64,000 nucleotides of DNA from MGBC163016 sp964631345 (GCA_964631345.1 CAZVWE010000001.1:62001-126000), one strand, 5' to 3'; shown: positions 15,209 to 24,542, counted from the stretch's first letter. The notes: generated by a model from the letters alone, not told the origin. Made by a program: numbers and translations.

Positions 15209-15405
15209 GTGATTAGAGAAACTCTTCTAGAACCGATATTAATTCGGCACGTTTGAACGGTTTTGTAATATGCGTACTTTTATGGTACACCCATACACCG
15301 TTAAAGATAATTTTAGATACAATGTTATTGAATGTTTACATGCTTCAATGTTTATAAACTGCTTAATCCAACAAACAAAGTATCGCTGATGAAGGAGATG
15401 CAAAG

Positions 15406-16389
15406 ATGGCAAACAACGGCAAATCAAAACTTAAGATACTTTATGTATTACAAATTCTCCAAAACGAAACCGACACAGAACATGGCCTATCTTTAAGGCA
15501 GATTATGGAACGCCTTAAGGAGTTCGGTATAGATTCTGAGCGTAAAGGAATTTATCGAGACATAGAAACCCTTAGAGAGTTTGGAGTAGATATCCAAACT
15601 TATCAAAGAAACCCAGTTCAATATGCTATTGCCAAGCGCGATTTTTCACTTAATGAGCTGATGTTACTTGTAGATGCAGTTGAGTCATGCCGATTCCTAA
15701 CCAAAAAACAGGTAAAAACTCTAACCAATAACATCAAGCATTTAACAAGCGAACCGCAACGTGCATTATTAAATAGACAAATTCATGTTGAAAATAGAGT
15801 GACTTCTAAAAACGATAATGTCTTTAACTATATAGACATGATCCATGATGCTCTTCACAGAAAGTTAAAGATAGAATTTCTTTACTACAAAACAGGTGTT
15901 GATGGTGAGTGCTACCCAACGAATGATGGAAACACTTATATAGTAACTCCTGTGTCAATCGCCTTTGATAATGGCTATTACTACCTAAGTGCATGGTCAG
16001 ATGAGCACGAAAAAATATGCGAATATCGCATTGACCGAATGGGTAAACTCAAGCTCACAAGCGAACGCGCCACAAAAAATCAAGCTATTTCTAACTATGA
16101 AGCTACATCCCAATATGCAATGTTTGGACACTTCGGTGGCGATTGCATAACGACAACACTTCTTGTTGATAGCGATAAAGTTGATATCATTCGTGATCGC
16201 TTTGGAAATGCTGCAGAGATTTCACGGAAAAACGCAACAACGGCAAAGGCGGCAGTAAAAGTTTGCAAATCTGAGCAGTTTTTTGGCTGGATTGCTGGAC
16301 TTGGTGGATGCGTTCGCATTGCAACACCTAAGAGCTTAAAAACAGAATATGCGAAGTATCTAAAATCACTTATAAAGCATCTTGATTAG
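15406..16389 (+). CDS. WYL-domain transcriptional regulator
   Basis: A 327-residue regulator with an N-terminal winged helix (LKILYVLQILQNETD, LSLRQIMERLKEFG, ERKGIYRDIETLREFG), then a WYL domain (LKIEFLYYK, TPVSIAFDNGYYYLSAW, YRIDRMGKL). WYL proteins sense small ligands or nucleic acid and repress or activate neighbouring genes. GAAGGAGAT precedes the ATG. It is divergent from the T-box operon and ends at a bidirectional terminator; no target gene is obvious. Confidence 0.9.
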   Translation: MANNGKSKLKILYVLQILQNETDTEHGLSLRQIMERLKEFGIDSERKGIYRDIETLREFGVDIQTYQRNPVQYAIAKRDFSLNELMLLVDAVESCRFLTKKQVKTLTNNIKHLTSEPQRALLNRQIHVENRVTSKNDNVFNYIDMIHDALHRKLKIEFLYYKTGVDGECYPTNDGNTYIVTPVSIAFDNGYYYLSAWSDEHEKICEYRIDRMGKLKLTSERATKNQAISNYEATSQYAMFGHFGGDCITTTLLVDSDKVDIIRDRFGNAAEISRKNATTAKAAVKVCKSEQFFGWIAGLGGCVRIATPKSLKTEYAKYLKSLIKHLD

Positions 16390-16470
16390 GTTTGCTTTTG
16401 TCCTTTAACCATGTACTTTAATCCTTGCCTTTAGATAGTCTAATTTTGATATCAAAAAGACTTGAGAAAT

Positions 16471-16509
16471 AAAAATCCGGCTTCGCAAATATGTGAAGCC
16501 GGATTTTTT
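16471..16509. terminator. Bidirectional intrinsic terminator
   Basis: AAAAATCCGGCTTC (16471-16484) pairs with GAAGCCGGATTTTT (16495-16508). The A-rich and T-rich flanks make it usable from both sides, for the WYL gene and the convergent zinc-ribbon gene. Confidence 0.85.
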
Positions 16510-16584
16510 AAGCTTTATTAAAGCCTAGGGAACGTCATAACCGCAAACACCCCTTGTTAATAAAAGTTTTATTGCATGAACAAA

Positions 16585-17241
16585 CTATTCTGATGCTCTG
16601 GGATTTCCGCTAGTCCAAGTTGTGGTCTCAGTTACCTCAACAGCAACCGGCTCTCCTGCCTCTGTTGTTACGACATCAACCTCTTCAACAGTAACAGCAG
16701 CTGGCGCATCGTCTGCTACAGGAGCAGCTTCAACCTTAGCGCCACAAGACATGCAGAACATATCTCCTTCAGTCATAGGAGCACCACAGCTTGCGCACAC
16801 AGGACCTGTCACTGCTTGCGCAGAATATGCAGCTTGAGGTTGTGCAACCTGAGCAGGAGCGGCTTGCGCAATCGGGGTTCCACATCCACTGCAGAATAGA
16901 TCTGCTCCTGACATACGTGCGCCGCAGACAACGCAGTTAAATGTAGCTGCCGCTGTTGCAGACGCCTGGCCTTCTGCATCAATTTCTTGAATTTGATTTT
17001 GAACCTGAATGCGCTCATTGTCGATTTGAGCGATTCCATCATATAAGGCTTCGCGCCCCGCTCGTAGATTTGCATCATCTTTAGTAGCCTCGTATAAGCT
17101 TGCCCCTAACTGGGCGGCAAGGCTCTGACGTCTCTTATTTAGATCGTTGAGCTGGGTTTTTAGTTTAGTCTTTTCGACTGCTCTTCCAGCTGACGCAGAC
17201 CCCCTATTAACCGCTGATGTCACACTGTCTAGTAAACCCAT
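16585..17241 (-). CDS. Coiled-coil protein with two zinc ribbons
   Basis: The first about 100 residues are amphipathic and predicted coiled coil (KTKLKTQLNDLNKRRQSLAA, QIDNERIQVQNQIQEID). Two zinc-ribbon units follow, CVVCGARMSG..FCSGCG and CASCGAPMTEGDMFCMSCG, joined by an Ala/Gln-rich linker, then an acidic Val/Thr-rich tail. I do not recognise a specific function; such proteins are usually scaffolds or adaptors. There is no signal peptide or membrane helix. The gap up to 17499 shows only A/T-rich sequence. Confidence 0.8.
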   Translation of the reverse strand: MGLLDSVTSAVNRGSASAGRAVEKTKLKTQLNDLNKRRQSLAAQLGASLYEATKDDANLRAGREALYDGIAQIDNERIQVQNQIQEIDAEGQASATAAATFNCVVCGARMSGADLFCSGCGTPIAQAAPAQVAQPQAAYSAQAVTGPVCASCGAPMTEGDMFCMSCGAKVEAAPVADDAPAAVTVEEVDVVTTEAGEPVAVEVTETTTWTSGNPRASE

Positions 17242-17499
17242 AAATGCCTCCTCGATACTGTATCTGCGTTACAAACGTTACATCATATAACTTGAACTTT
17301 TCAAGTTATATGTTTGTCTTCCGCCAAAAGCATTATTTAAGTGTGTTTTCACACATTTAAGTCTTGTACAAATATAACTGATAACGGCATCTGCCATACC
17401 TGTAGTAAGCCAGATAAATGGCGAAAACCTTAATATTTTTTGGTAGCAATAACTAAATAAACCCTTCATTCTTTTGAAATTCTTACCGTTTCATTTCGA

Positions 17500-17540
17500 A
17501 TTGACGGATCGTCAATTTTGTTCATTGACGCTCTGTCAAT
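17500..17540. promoter_or_regulatory. Two tandem palindromic operators upstream of tetR
   Basis: ATTGACGGATCGTCAAT (17500-17516) and ATTGACGCTCTGTCAAT (17524-17540) share the pattern ATTGAC-N5-GTCAAT and are 24 bp apart centre to centre. The second TTGACG may also be the -35 box, with GATATT (17547-17552) as -10. They lie 80-120 bp before the tetR start, as expected for autoregulation by its product. Confidence 0.72.
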
Positions 17541-17621
17541 TTTCGCGATATTTTGGTGCAACCAAGCTTCTAGTGAGTTAATAAAGATGCGGAAATACAA
17601 GGTATTGGCTTAGGGGTAAAA

Positions 17622-18209
17622 ATGGTCACAACAAACACCATTTACACCAATGCAGATGAGCGCAAAGCTCAAATCATAGAAGCTGCACGGGAACTATACG
17701 AGGAAAAGGGACTCACCCACACTTCTGTTCAAGATATAACTAATCGATTGGGAGTCACTCGATCTCTCTTCTACCATTATTTTAAAAACAAGGCCGATGT
17801 CACATCTGCCGTTTTAGATGACTACATTAACGATTACATTGAATCTCTAGCATATTGGAATGAACAGCGTCATGTTGGAGACATTGATCATGCACTCCGT
17901 ACGATTGTGAAACTTCTTCGCGTAGGTCTTTTTGAAAATGACCCGTTTCATAAAGCCTTGACATCTTCGGAAAATGCTGCACTTTATCTCGAATTCGTTA
18001 ACAAGGTCGCACACCACACAGCAAATTACATCATAGACACAACTGTTGAAGATTACAGACAGCTCCATGAAATCAGAGTGGAGCACCTGTATGAGACGTT
18101 CTACGTACTCATCTTGGGTGTAATTGGGTATTTGCGCAAACACCCCGATGCAGACGATGAAGTAATCGCCGACATCATCGCGCAAACCCTTCACATGGAT
18201 AGGCCATAA
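17622..18209 (+). CDS. TetR-family repressor
   Basis: A 195-residue regulator. The N-terminal HTH covers about residues 12-58 (AARELYEEKGLTHTSVQDITNRLGVTRSLFYHYFKNKADV). The all-helical C-terminal half is the ligand and dimer domain. Two palindromes upstream are its likely operators. It is followed after 15 bp by a multi-helix membrane protein gene with a strong AAGGAGG, so both form an operon and the membrane protein is the likely regulated target. Confidence 0.9.
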   Translation: MVTTNTIYTNADERKAQIIEAARELYEEKGLTHTSVQDITNRLGVTRSLFYHYFKNKADVTSAVLDDYINDYIESLAYWNEQRHVGDIDHALRTIVKLLRVGLFENDPFHKALTSSENAALYLEFVNKVAHHTANYIIDTTVEDYRQLHEIRVEHLYETFYVLILGVIGYLRKHPDADDEVIADIIAQTLHMDRP

Positions 18210-18224
18210 GAAAAGGAGGTAAAG

Positions 18225-19358
18225 ATGTTATTCGACGTTTATGGCCCAAATGCAGGATTTCAATGGCTAGGACTCGTTGTTGTTCTTGTCGCATTAATTC
18301 TGTTGAACGAATTCGCTAGACGTACAAAATTTGGAGGATGCTTCATGTTCTTCGGCGTGTGCGCCGCTATGACAATTTATTGCATAGCAATTGGTGTCGG
18401 CGCAGCCGCCGGAGCTGAGTGGGCAGTCAACAACCCAACTCACACAGACATGAATAGTTGGTTCCATTATGCAAAAGTCTATGCAGCCACCGCTGGGTGC
18501 ATCGGTTTTATGATGATCAAATACAGCTGGGGCAAGATCGGACGTTCGCACTGGTTTAAAGCTTTCCCGTTTGTGATCGTTGCGATCAATATACTAATTG
18601 CTGTCGTCAGTGATTTCGAAAGTGCAGTACGTGCATGGGATTCTAGCTGGGTATCTTCAGAAGGCGTTGTCCTAAACGGCGGTATCTTCAATGTCTTTAA
18701 TGGCATTGCTGGTCTTTTAAACATCGCATGCATGACCGGATGGTTTGGAATCTACATCTCAAAGAAACGCCAAGATATGCTTTGGCCAGACATGACATGG
18801 GTGTTCATCATTGCATATGATCTTTGGAACTTCTGCTACACCTACAACTGCCTGCCAACACATTCTTGGTACTGCGGAATTGCACTTCTTTTAGCGCCGA
18901 CAATCGCAGGACTTCTCTGGAATAAAGGCGGATGGATTCAAAACCGCGCATTCACTCTTTCAATATGGTGCATGTTCTGCCAGATGGTTCCAATGTTTGT
19001 AAACGACTCAGTCTTTGCAGTGCAATCAGTAAACAACCCTGCAGTAAACACTGTTGTTGCATCCATTGCGCTTATTGCAAATATTGCAGCTCTAGCCTAC
19101 ATCATCTACAGGTCACGCAAACTTAAGGTTAATCCTTATAAGCAAGAAGTCTTCGTTGGCACTAAGGATTTCCGCAAAGCTATGGAGCGCCGTGCTACAA
19201 CCGATTACTTGCTTGAAACAGAACCCAAAGGCGCAACTCCTGAAGAAATTGCAATGATGGTTGCCTATAACGATGTCCCTGTTGATGGAAAGGTTGGATT
19301 TGAATATGTAGCAGTCGATATCAATGGCAACACTGGCTCTTATACGAAGCGAGAATAG
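18225..19358 (+). CDS. Multi-helix membrane protein, DUF5692-like
   Basis: A 377-residue protein with about nine to ten membrane helices, rich in Trp, Tyr and Cys (WPDMTWVFIIAYDLWNFCYT, WYCGIALLLAP, WCMFCQMVPMF), and a cytoplasmic C-tail of about 65 residues. It resembles the DUF5692 family that I recall from Coriobacteriia, where it is also found beside TetR genes. The function is unknown; transport or sensing are both possible. AAGGAGG lies 6 nt before the ATG. It ends at a clear terminator. Confidence 0.82.
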   Translation: MLFDVYGPNAGFQWLGLVVVLVALILLNEFARRTKFGGCFMFFGVCAAMTIYCIAIGVGAAAGAEWAVNNPTHTDMNSWFHYAKVYAATAGCIGFMMIKYSWGKIGRSHWFKAFPFVIVAINILIAVVSDFESAVRAWDSSWVSSEGVVLNGGIFNVFNGIAGLLNIACMTGWFGIYISKKRQDMLWPDMTWVFIIAYDLWNFCYTYNCLPTHSWYCGIALLLAPTIAGLLWNKGGWIQNRAFTLSIWCMFCQMVPMFVNDSVFAVQSVNNPAVNTVVASIALIANIAALAYIIYRSRKLKVNPYKQEVFVGTKDFRKAMERRATTDYLLETEPKGATPEEIAMMVAYNDVPVDGKVGFEYVAVDINGNTGSYTKRE

Positions 19359-19428
19359 ATTAATCTAGATGGTTCATCCTTAAGATTTGCCCATCGCACT
19401 TAGAAGTAAACACTCTTAAGGTCAGGTT

Positions 19429-19466
19429 GATGCTCCCTTTATTTACAATAGAGGGAGCATCTTTTG
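19429..19466 (+). terminator. Intrinsic terminator after the DUF5692-like gene
   Basis: GATGCTCCCT (19429-19438) pairs with AGGGAGCATC (19452-19461), followed by TTTTG. Confidence 0.85.
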
Positions 19467-19501
19467 TATAGCAGGTTTGTATAGCAGGTTTGTATAGCAG
19501 T
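19463..19501 (+). repeat. Three 13-bp tandem repeats
   Basis: TTTGTATAGCAGG occurs three times in a row (19463-19475, 19476-19488, 19489-19501, the last base differing), with decayed copies of GTATATAGCA continuing to about 19540. They start in the terminator T run. Confidence 0.75.
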
Positions 19502-19603
19502 TTTAGACATAGTTTATATATAGCAATGTGTATATAGCAGTTTGCGCAAACTTGTATTTACATGAAACTGAGCTAGCCGCCACTAAGTTGAAAGATCACT
19601 TAC

Positions 19604-20152
19604 TTGAACGAGCTGATACTTCTTGAGAGCATTCGAAGCGCAATCACATCACCTTGGCTTGATCCATTGATGGTAGCCTTATCTTTCATTGGCAACATTG
19701 GAGCGGTCTGGATTGCGATAGGAATAATCTGTTTGTTTATAAAGAAGTACCGCAAAATGGGGATAGTAATTATTGTCGCAGTAGCTCTATCCGGACTTCT
19801 ATCAAAAATAATTATCGGAAGCATTGTAATGCGATCAAGACCTTGCGACATATCCCCTGAAGTAGCCCTACTGATTCCTCGTCCATTCGGATCATCTTTT
19901 CCCTCAGGACATGCAACGTCTGCTTTTGCAGCGTTTGTAGTAATGATTTATTTGCGTGCACCAAAATGGCTATGCATATCTTCTGGTATTTTGGCTGTAC
20001 TCATATGTATATCCAGAGTATATTTATTTGTACATTACCCAACAGATGTTCTAGCCGGCATCATACTTGGCGCCTTGATTGGCATTGGTGTTGGATGGAT
20101 ATCTAATTCCATATCCAAAAGTTATACATCTAGTAGATCCAAAAGCTCTTGA
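19604..20152 (+). CDS. PAP2-family membrane phosphatase
   Basis: A 182-residue membrane protein with the three phosphatase motifs: K-x6-RP (KIIIGSIVMRSRP), PSGH, and SR-x5-H-x3-D (SRVYLFVHYPTD). These enzymes dephosphorylate lipid phosphates such as undecaprenyl pyrophosphate or phosphatidic acid on the outer membrane face. An in-frame stop at 19589-19591 and no ATG make TTG at 19604 the start. Its last 31 bases overlap the end of the convergent LuxR gene. Confidence 0.87.
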   Translation: MNELILLESIRSAITSPWLDPLMVALSFIGNIGAVWIAIGIICLFIKKYRKMGIVIIVAVALSGLLSKIIIGSIVMRSRPCDISPEVALLIPRPFGSSFPSGHATSAFAAFVVMIYLRAPKWLCISSGILAVLICISRVYLFVHYPTDVLAGIILGALIGIGVGWISNSISKSYTSSRSKSS

Positions 20153-21207
20153 TGAGAATGGATGCCAAGTTTTGCATAAATATGCTTTACATGTGCCTTT
20201 ACAGTGTTTTTAGAAATTACTAAGTTTTCCTCAATGTATGCACGGTCTCGCCCGCGAGCAAGCATGCAGAACACTTCCAATTCTCTTGGAGACAGGCCAA
20301 ATTGTTCACCTATACTCTTGCATCGCGCATCCCACTGATCGCCATACCCAGATGGTTTTGTATCTAAAATTATTGGCTCTATATCTTTAATAGTGTCAGT
20401 AAATGAAAGTGTTCGCATTCCAAAAAACATATACGCAGCAAACACCATAATCATGATGCATGGTATAAGAAAAATCAGGCTTTGGTTTTCATTAAGCTCC
20501 CCATTGCACAAAACTCCAAAAGCAGCCCCTACAACTGAGCCAAATGATCGAATACCTAAACCCCATGCAAGAACAGTTACCGATCCAGAAATGCTTCTTG
20601 ATGCAATAGCGATCAAAACAATCCAAGATACGATCGTAAATACTTCATTGCCCGCATACAGAAGGGCAACTGCAATTTGATGATACTGACTTCCCGCTGA
20701 TGATATAAACAAAAATCCACCAATTATTGCAAGTGCAGAAAGCCTGACTAAACCATCTAATGGAAGTTTTTCATGAGTCGCAATCGCACAGATACATACC
20801 GCTGCAACAAACACTAAGTTGTAATTCGCAAAAGGAGACGCACCGTCTATCTCGCCAAAGCGAAGTGCGAAGCCAAAAGCTATCTGAAACAAAAATATGC
20901 AAACAAAAAACGACGAAACGGAGCGAGAAAAGAAGCCGGACGCGTAATCAGTAATACGAAAAACGATATTTAGCACACCTTTTTGGGTATCTGTAAGCCC
21001 AAGCAAACGAGAAAGCAAATCTGGTCCCATGTCCGATGCCGTTATACGAACGGGGATGCCCACATCCCCTGTCATCTCCCATATTCGAACAGGGCAAGCT
21101 GTAGGCGACCATCCATCTACACCAATTTTTGCAAGTCGCTCACGAAGCTTATCGGTATCTTCGCCAGCTTGTGCCATGCCTGTGACACCACCTTTAACAT
21201 CAGCCAT
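20122..21207 (-). CDS. Membrane LuxR-type regulator fused to an ATPase fragment
   Basis: From about residue 95 the protein has eight or more membrane helices (FFVCIFLFQIAFGFALRFGE onward), then a GerE/LuxR HTH (LSPRELEVFCMLARGRDRAY, VISKNTVKAHVKHIYAKL), the layout common in Coriobacteriia. Residues 1-87, however, match the interior of YjgR/DUF853 HerA-like ATPases (VRITASDMGPDLLSRLLGL, DTQKGVLNIVF). No own start is visible for the membrane part; GTG 20976 inside the fragment is a candidate. The gene is read as a deletion chimera, and whether it is expressed is unknown. Confidence 0.75.
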   Translation of the reverse strand: MADVKGGVTGMAQAGEDTDKLRERLAKIGVDGWSPTACPVRIWEMTGDVGIPVRITASDMGPDLLSRLLGLTDTQKGVLNIVFRITDYASGFFSRSVSSFFVCIFLFQIAFGFALRFGEIDGASPFANYNLVFVAAVCICAIATHEKLPLDGLVRLSALAIIGGFLFISSAGSQYHQIAVALLYAGNEVFTIVSWIVLIAIASRSISGSVTVLAWGLGIRSFGSVVGAAFGVLCNGELNENQSLIFLIPCIMIMVFAAYMFFGMRTLSFTDTIKDIEPIILDTKPSGYGDQWDARCKSIGEQFGLSPRELEVFCMLARGRDRAYIEENLVISKNTVKAHVKHIYAKLGIHSHQELLDLLDV

Positions 21208-21374
21208 AAAAACAGGAACCCCTGCTTGAGAAAATCCTTCAGCAAGGGTTTTTATGTAACGGTTTTTCCTGTTCCGGATGCACCAGCAATAAGTCCATGA
21301 CGGTTAGCTTGATCAAGTCGTAAGTAACATGGATTCTCTCCTTGAGCTACCCAGATGGCTTCTCCTTTAAGCAT
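20947..21374 (-). pseudogene. 5' remnant of a YjgR/DUF853 HerA-like ATPase gene, frameshifted and truncated
   Basis: ATG 21374, preceded by AAAGGATG, opens MLKGEAIWVAQGENP, then the P-loop GASGTGKTVT. The frame then stops at 21254-21252. In the next frame the same protein continues: KTLAEGFSQAGVPVF, MADVKGGVTG, up to FRITD at 20947. One base is missing where ACA-TTA-AAA would be expected (ACATAAAAACC is found). After 20947 the sequence is LuxR membrane protein. Only about 140 residues of a roughly 500-residue family remain, so the ATPase is inactive. Confidence 0.8.
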
Positions 21375-21438
21375 GATGACATCCTTTCCGTATGCTTTGG
21401 CGTTATGTACATTAATACGAATCCGCCATACAAATAAC

Positions 21439-22929
21439 CTAGGATGCAATCTTGTTGCTCTGTTGGAACTGGAGCACCTCTTCTTTATCAATTATTAATT
21501 TGAAAGACTCTTCTTCAGCTATTTCTGGACTAGACACTAAAGCAGATGAGAAATTCATAGATGCTGTCAAACTTGCTAGTTGAGTACCACTATCAGTGCA
21601 CAGCTCCACACTTTGACCTTCCAAACCATAAACCTGTATGACAGACCATGGCTGCTCAGATTCATCTAAACCATTGACATTTCCTACAGCTCCAAGCATC
21701 AAAACACATCCGCCATTAATCTGGGCGCTTAAATCATAATCAAAGCAGCCATCCATCCCATTTGAAGGACCGCACACTAATACCATTCCGCCATTAATCT
21801 CAACGTTGCCGTTGCTATCAAGCCCATCATTAGCACCCGTTACATTTACTGTGCCACCATTTATTTGAATAATACATTGATCGCTTGTCTCAGACATCTG
21901 CCCACCTGCACGCGCGCCTGCTTCAAATCCATGATTATCAGGTGCGAATTCGTGTTGCCCTTTTCCACCTTGCGCAGGCGTGCCTCTTCCAGGTGTACCA
22001 TTTGTTGTACCGTTTGTTGTATCGCCAGATGATTCAGATACTGAAGCATTTATTCCATCATCAGATGCCACAATTGAATGATCTCCACCATCAATAATAA
22101 TCTGCTCAGCTTCATATCCTTCATAACAACTCTGGACATCAATACGACCGTCTTTTGCATAGAAATAACCATCGGAATGAAATGCATCATCTCCTGCATT
22201 TACCACTATTTCACCATCTGCAATTTTGATGCAGTCTTTCCCTTGAAAGGCGTCCTCTACTGAAGTGATGGCAATATTTCCATTCCCAATTACGAACTCG
22301 TCTTTGCACACAACACCATGTTGATAGTTACCATAAACTTCAAGAGTGCCAGTACCATTTATGGTTAAATCATCACGAGAAAAGACTGTGCCATCTCTAT
22401 TGTCATCATCGCCATTTAGCGTATATGTTTTGCCATCAGATAAAACATTCGATGTACCTTCCGCAAGCGTTATGAAACATTTATCCGCATTCTCAACCAT
22501 CAATGCAGAACCTGCAGAATTACTAATCTGAACACCACCAAGTACAAGTTGCACTTTTGCTTCATCGGATGCCTCTACAACAATGCTTCCGTCATCTAAG
22601 GTGCCTGTTAAAAGATATGTGCCTTCACCATTGATTAAAACTGTAGATCCATCTGCTACAGCTCCCCCGCCTTCAATCTCAGCGCTGCTTCCAGTAAGCG
22701 ATATTTTGATAGCGCTGGAATCATCGTAAGTGGGATCCAAATCTCTATCAGAAAATTCCAAGTCAAGATCTTCTAGGGCACTTTGACTAGAAGAGCTACC
22801 GCGTGAATCTGATCGTCCACCCAAATTACCAGTATTTTTCCCTGCCTGCGCTCCACATCCTGCAAGCCCAAAACCCAGCAAGGCCACAAGTCCAACTGAT
22901 AGAGCTTTATACAATAAACTTGTCTTCAT
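21439..22929 (-). CDS. Cell-surface carbohydrate-binding-domain lipoprotein (Cthe_2159/DUF4353-like)
   Basis: An N-terminal lipoprotein signal (VALLGFGLAGC) is followed by a Ser-rich linker and a long beta-helical body with repeating Asp/Gly-rich turns (VLINGEGTYLLTGTL, LTINGTGTLEVYGNYQHGVV, CIKIADGEIVVNAGDDAFHSDG). This matches Cthe_2159-like proteins, calcium-dependent polysaccharide binders. A Gly/Pro/Gln-rich insert lies near residues 330-375. The start is ATG 22929 with AAGGAGAG upstream. It is the third gene of a VTC-DUF4956-Cthe_2159 operon. Confidence 0.85.
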   Translation of the reverse strand: MKTSLLYKALSVGLVALLGFGLAGCGAQAGKNTGNLGGRSDSRGSSSSQSALEDLDLEFSDRDLDPTYDDSSAIKISLTGSSAEIEGGGAVADGSTVLINGEGTYLLTGTLDDGSIVVEASDEAKVQLVLGGVQISNSAGSALMVENADKCFITLAEGTSNVLSDGKTYTLNGDDDNRDGTVFSRDDLTINGTGTLEVYGNYQHGVVCKDEFVIGNGNIAITSVEDAFQGKDCIKIADGEIVVNAGDDAFHSDGYFYAKDGRIDVQSCYEGYEAEQIIIDGGDHSIVASDDGINASVSESSGDTTNGTTNGTPGRGTPAQGGKGQHEFAPDNHGFEAGARAGGQMSETSDQCIIQINGGTVNVTGANDGLDSNGNVEINGGMVLVCGPSNGMDGCFDYDLSAQINGGCVLMLGAVGNVNGLDESEQPWSVIQVYGLEGQSVELCTDSGTQLASLTASMNFSSALVSSPEIAEEESFKLIIDKEEVLQFQQSNKIAS

Positions 22930-22940
22930 GTTGTCTCTCC

Positions 22941-23636
22941 TTAAAGAACATCTTTCCCTTGGGGAATCGCACCTAACGTGATTTTCAAATTGCCGTTCAA
23001 GCACCTCAAGTGATCTATCATTTGTTTAGTTTCTCCTGTATCTTTCATGGTTAATATGTACTTTAATTGGTACAGGCTTCCCATATTTGTTGTCGACACT
23101 TCTGTCAGTTCATATGAATTTGCAAAACGCTTAAAAATGTCATCAAACATTCCTTCAAACTCTAAGTCCTCAGGAACCGTCACCGTTAACATCTTTTGAG
23201 AATGCCTTTGCGAACCAAAAGGTGATAGCACATACACAACATTTGCAATCGAAACCACAGCAGTGAATAAAACCGCGAGCCCTATAAAACCCATTCCGGT
23301 AGCAAGACCTATGGCCATTGCGAAAAACACACTTCCTATATCTTTAGCGCTACCCGGAATAGAACGAAACCTCACTAAATTAAACACACCCATAACAGCG
23401 ATACCTGCGCCTATATTTCCATTTACAAGAGTTATCACCATCTGTACGATCAATGGTAAAAGGGCAAGTGTAATAACGAAATTTCTTGAGTGTTCATGGC
23501 GAAACATGTATACAAAAGCAGCAATTGCGCCAAGTACGATAGAAGCAATGCAGCAATACAGAAACTCAATACTTGTAACACTTGGCATTGCCGAATCGGT
23601 TGTTCCAAATATGGACGTAAAAGTAAAATCCTGCAT
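22941..23636 (-). CDS. DUF4956 membrane protein
   Basis: Four membrane helices (IEFLYCCIASIVLGAIAAFV, FVITLALLPLIVQMVITLV, two more after RFRSIPGSAKDIGSVF) are followed by a soluble C-terminal domain of about 90 residues. The motif GVFNLVRFRSIPGSAKDIG is typical of DUF4956, a family regularly encoded beside VTC-domain proteins; its function is unknown. ATG 23636 directly follows the VTC stop codon, with GGGGG upstream, so the two are translationally coupled. The longer frame to 23693 would overlap VTC. Confidence 0.87.
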   Translation of the reverse strand: MQDFTFTSIFGTTDSAMPSVTSIEFLYCCIASIVLGAIAAFVYMFRHEHSRNFVITLALLPLIVQMVITLVNGNIGAGIAVMGVFNLVRFRSIPGSAKDIGSVFFAMAIGLATGMGFIGLAVLFTAVVSIANVVYVLSPFGSQRHSQKMLTVTVPEDLEFEGMFDDIFKRFANSYELTEVSTTNMGSLYQLKYILTMKDTGETKQMIDHLRCLNGNLKITLGAIPQGKDVL

Positions 23637-23637
23637 C

Positions 23638-24411
23638 TCATGCCCCCAATTTATAGAGTTGTCCATACTTTGAAAATGAAGTTGGATAAACATGTAGCTG
23701 GCTTAGCGTTTCCGTAAGCCACAATGGATATGAATGTCTGCATTTGATTTCAACAACCACCGTGTCACTGTCGAGAAGTTGAATTTTGTTCTCCATATTG
23801 TTTGATAAAGATATTAGATTGAAGCTCTGATTGCAGTTTTTTGATGCATACATATTGGGATAGATATCTGCACCCATAAGATTTGTGTCAAAAGTAACGC
23901 GAAGATCATCTTCGCATCCGAAAGCTTGCCGTTTACAAGTGATCAGTGCAGTTGCTACAAGTTTTTCAAAGCAACTATTGCGCTTTATAAATGCAGCTAT
24001 TTCTGAAGCGATTTGGGCATCCGTTTCGCTTCGTTTTACTGCATGAAATCTCTCTAAAGAAAATCCGTCTGCCATTAAGTCTTCCGCTAATTCTTCTAAA
24101 ATGCAAAGTCGCCTTTTATAGACTATGCCCTTAAATTTCTTTTTCAATTCAAGAAAGACTGAGGGCTCGTCGTTTCCATTCATGTGCTCATACCATCGAA
24201 GACGGAGCTTTTCTTTATAAATTGGTTTTTCTAATGACCTTGCAATTAGGCTTCGGGATGGCGTATCAATATAAAGGCTGGAAACCTTACACCTGCTGAA
24301 TTCACTTTCGTTTAATCGCCTGCTTATTTCGTATTTAATATTCGCGAATTCATCCGCATTCACTATGTATTTAATCTCACGGCGATTAAAGCTTTCTATA
24401 TAACTTGGCAT
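23638..24411 (-). CDS. VTC-domain protein (polyphosphate polymerase-like)
   Basis: About 258 residues of the VTC fold, a tunnel lined with basic residues as in yeast Vtc4, which makes polyphosphate from ATP. Visible motifs are RREIKYIV, CKVSSLYIDT, KEKLRLRWY, FLELKKKFKGIVYKRR and the terminal VVVEIKCRHSYPLWL. ATG 24411 has GGAG 6 nt upstream and is preferred over 24447. It begins the VTC-DUF4956-Cthe_2159 operon and is divergent from a two-component system. Polyphosphate synthesis is inferred from family only. Confidence 0.85.
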   Translation of the reverse strand: MPSYIESFNRREIKYIVNADEFANIKYEISRRLNESEFSRCKVSSLYIDTPSRSLIARSLEKPIYKEKLRLRWYEHMNGNDEPSVFLELKKKFKGIVYKRRLCILEELAEDLMADGFSLERFHAVKRSETDAQIASEIAAFIKRNSCFEKLVATALITCKRQAFGCEDDLRVTFDTNLMGADIYPNMYASKNCNQSFNLISLSNNMENKIQLLDSDTVVVEIKCRHSYPLWLTETLSQLHVYPTSFSKYGQLYKLGA

Positions 24412-24542
24412 ACATTCTCCGATCTTTTGATAACTCACGTTTGACATAAATGTCTTTAGTGAGAACTTTTGATCGGCGCGAATAATAAAATTGCTTTCTG
24501 AATTTATCCTTAAAACAACAAAGCCTGCATATGTTCTTGTGC

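Noticed and set aside
14773..15405. Small plus-strand frame across the T-box region as a gene
   Set aside because: It is the antisense of the T-box leader; the RNA structure explains the sequence.
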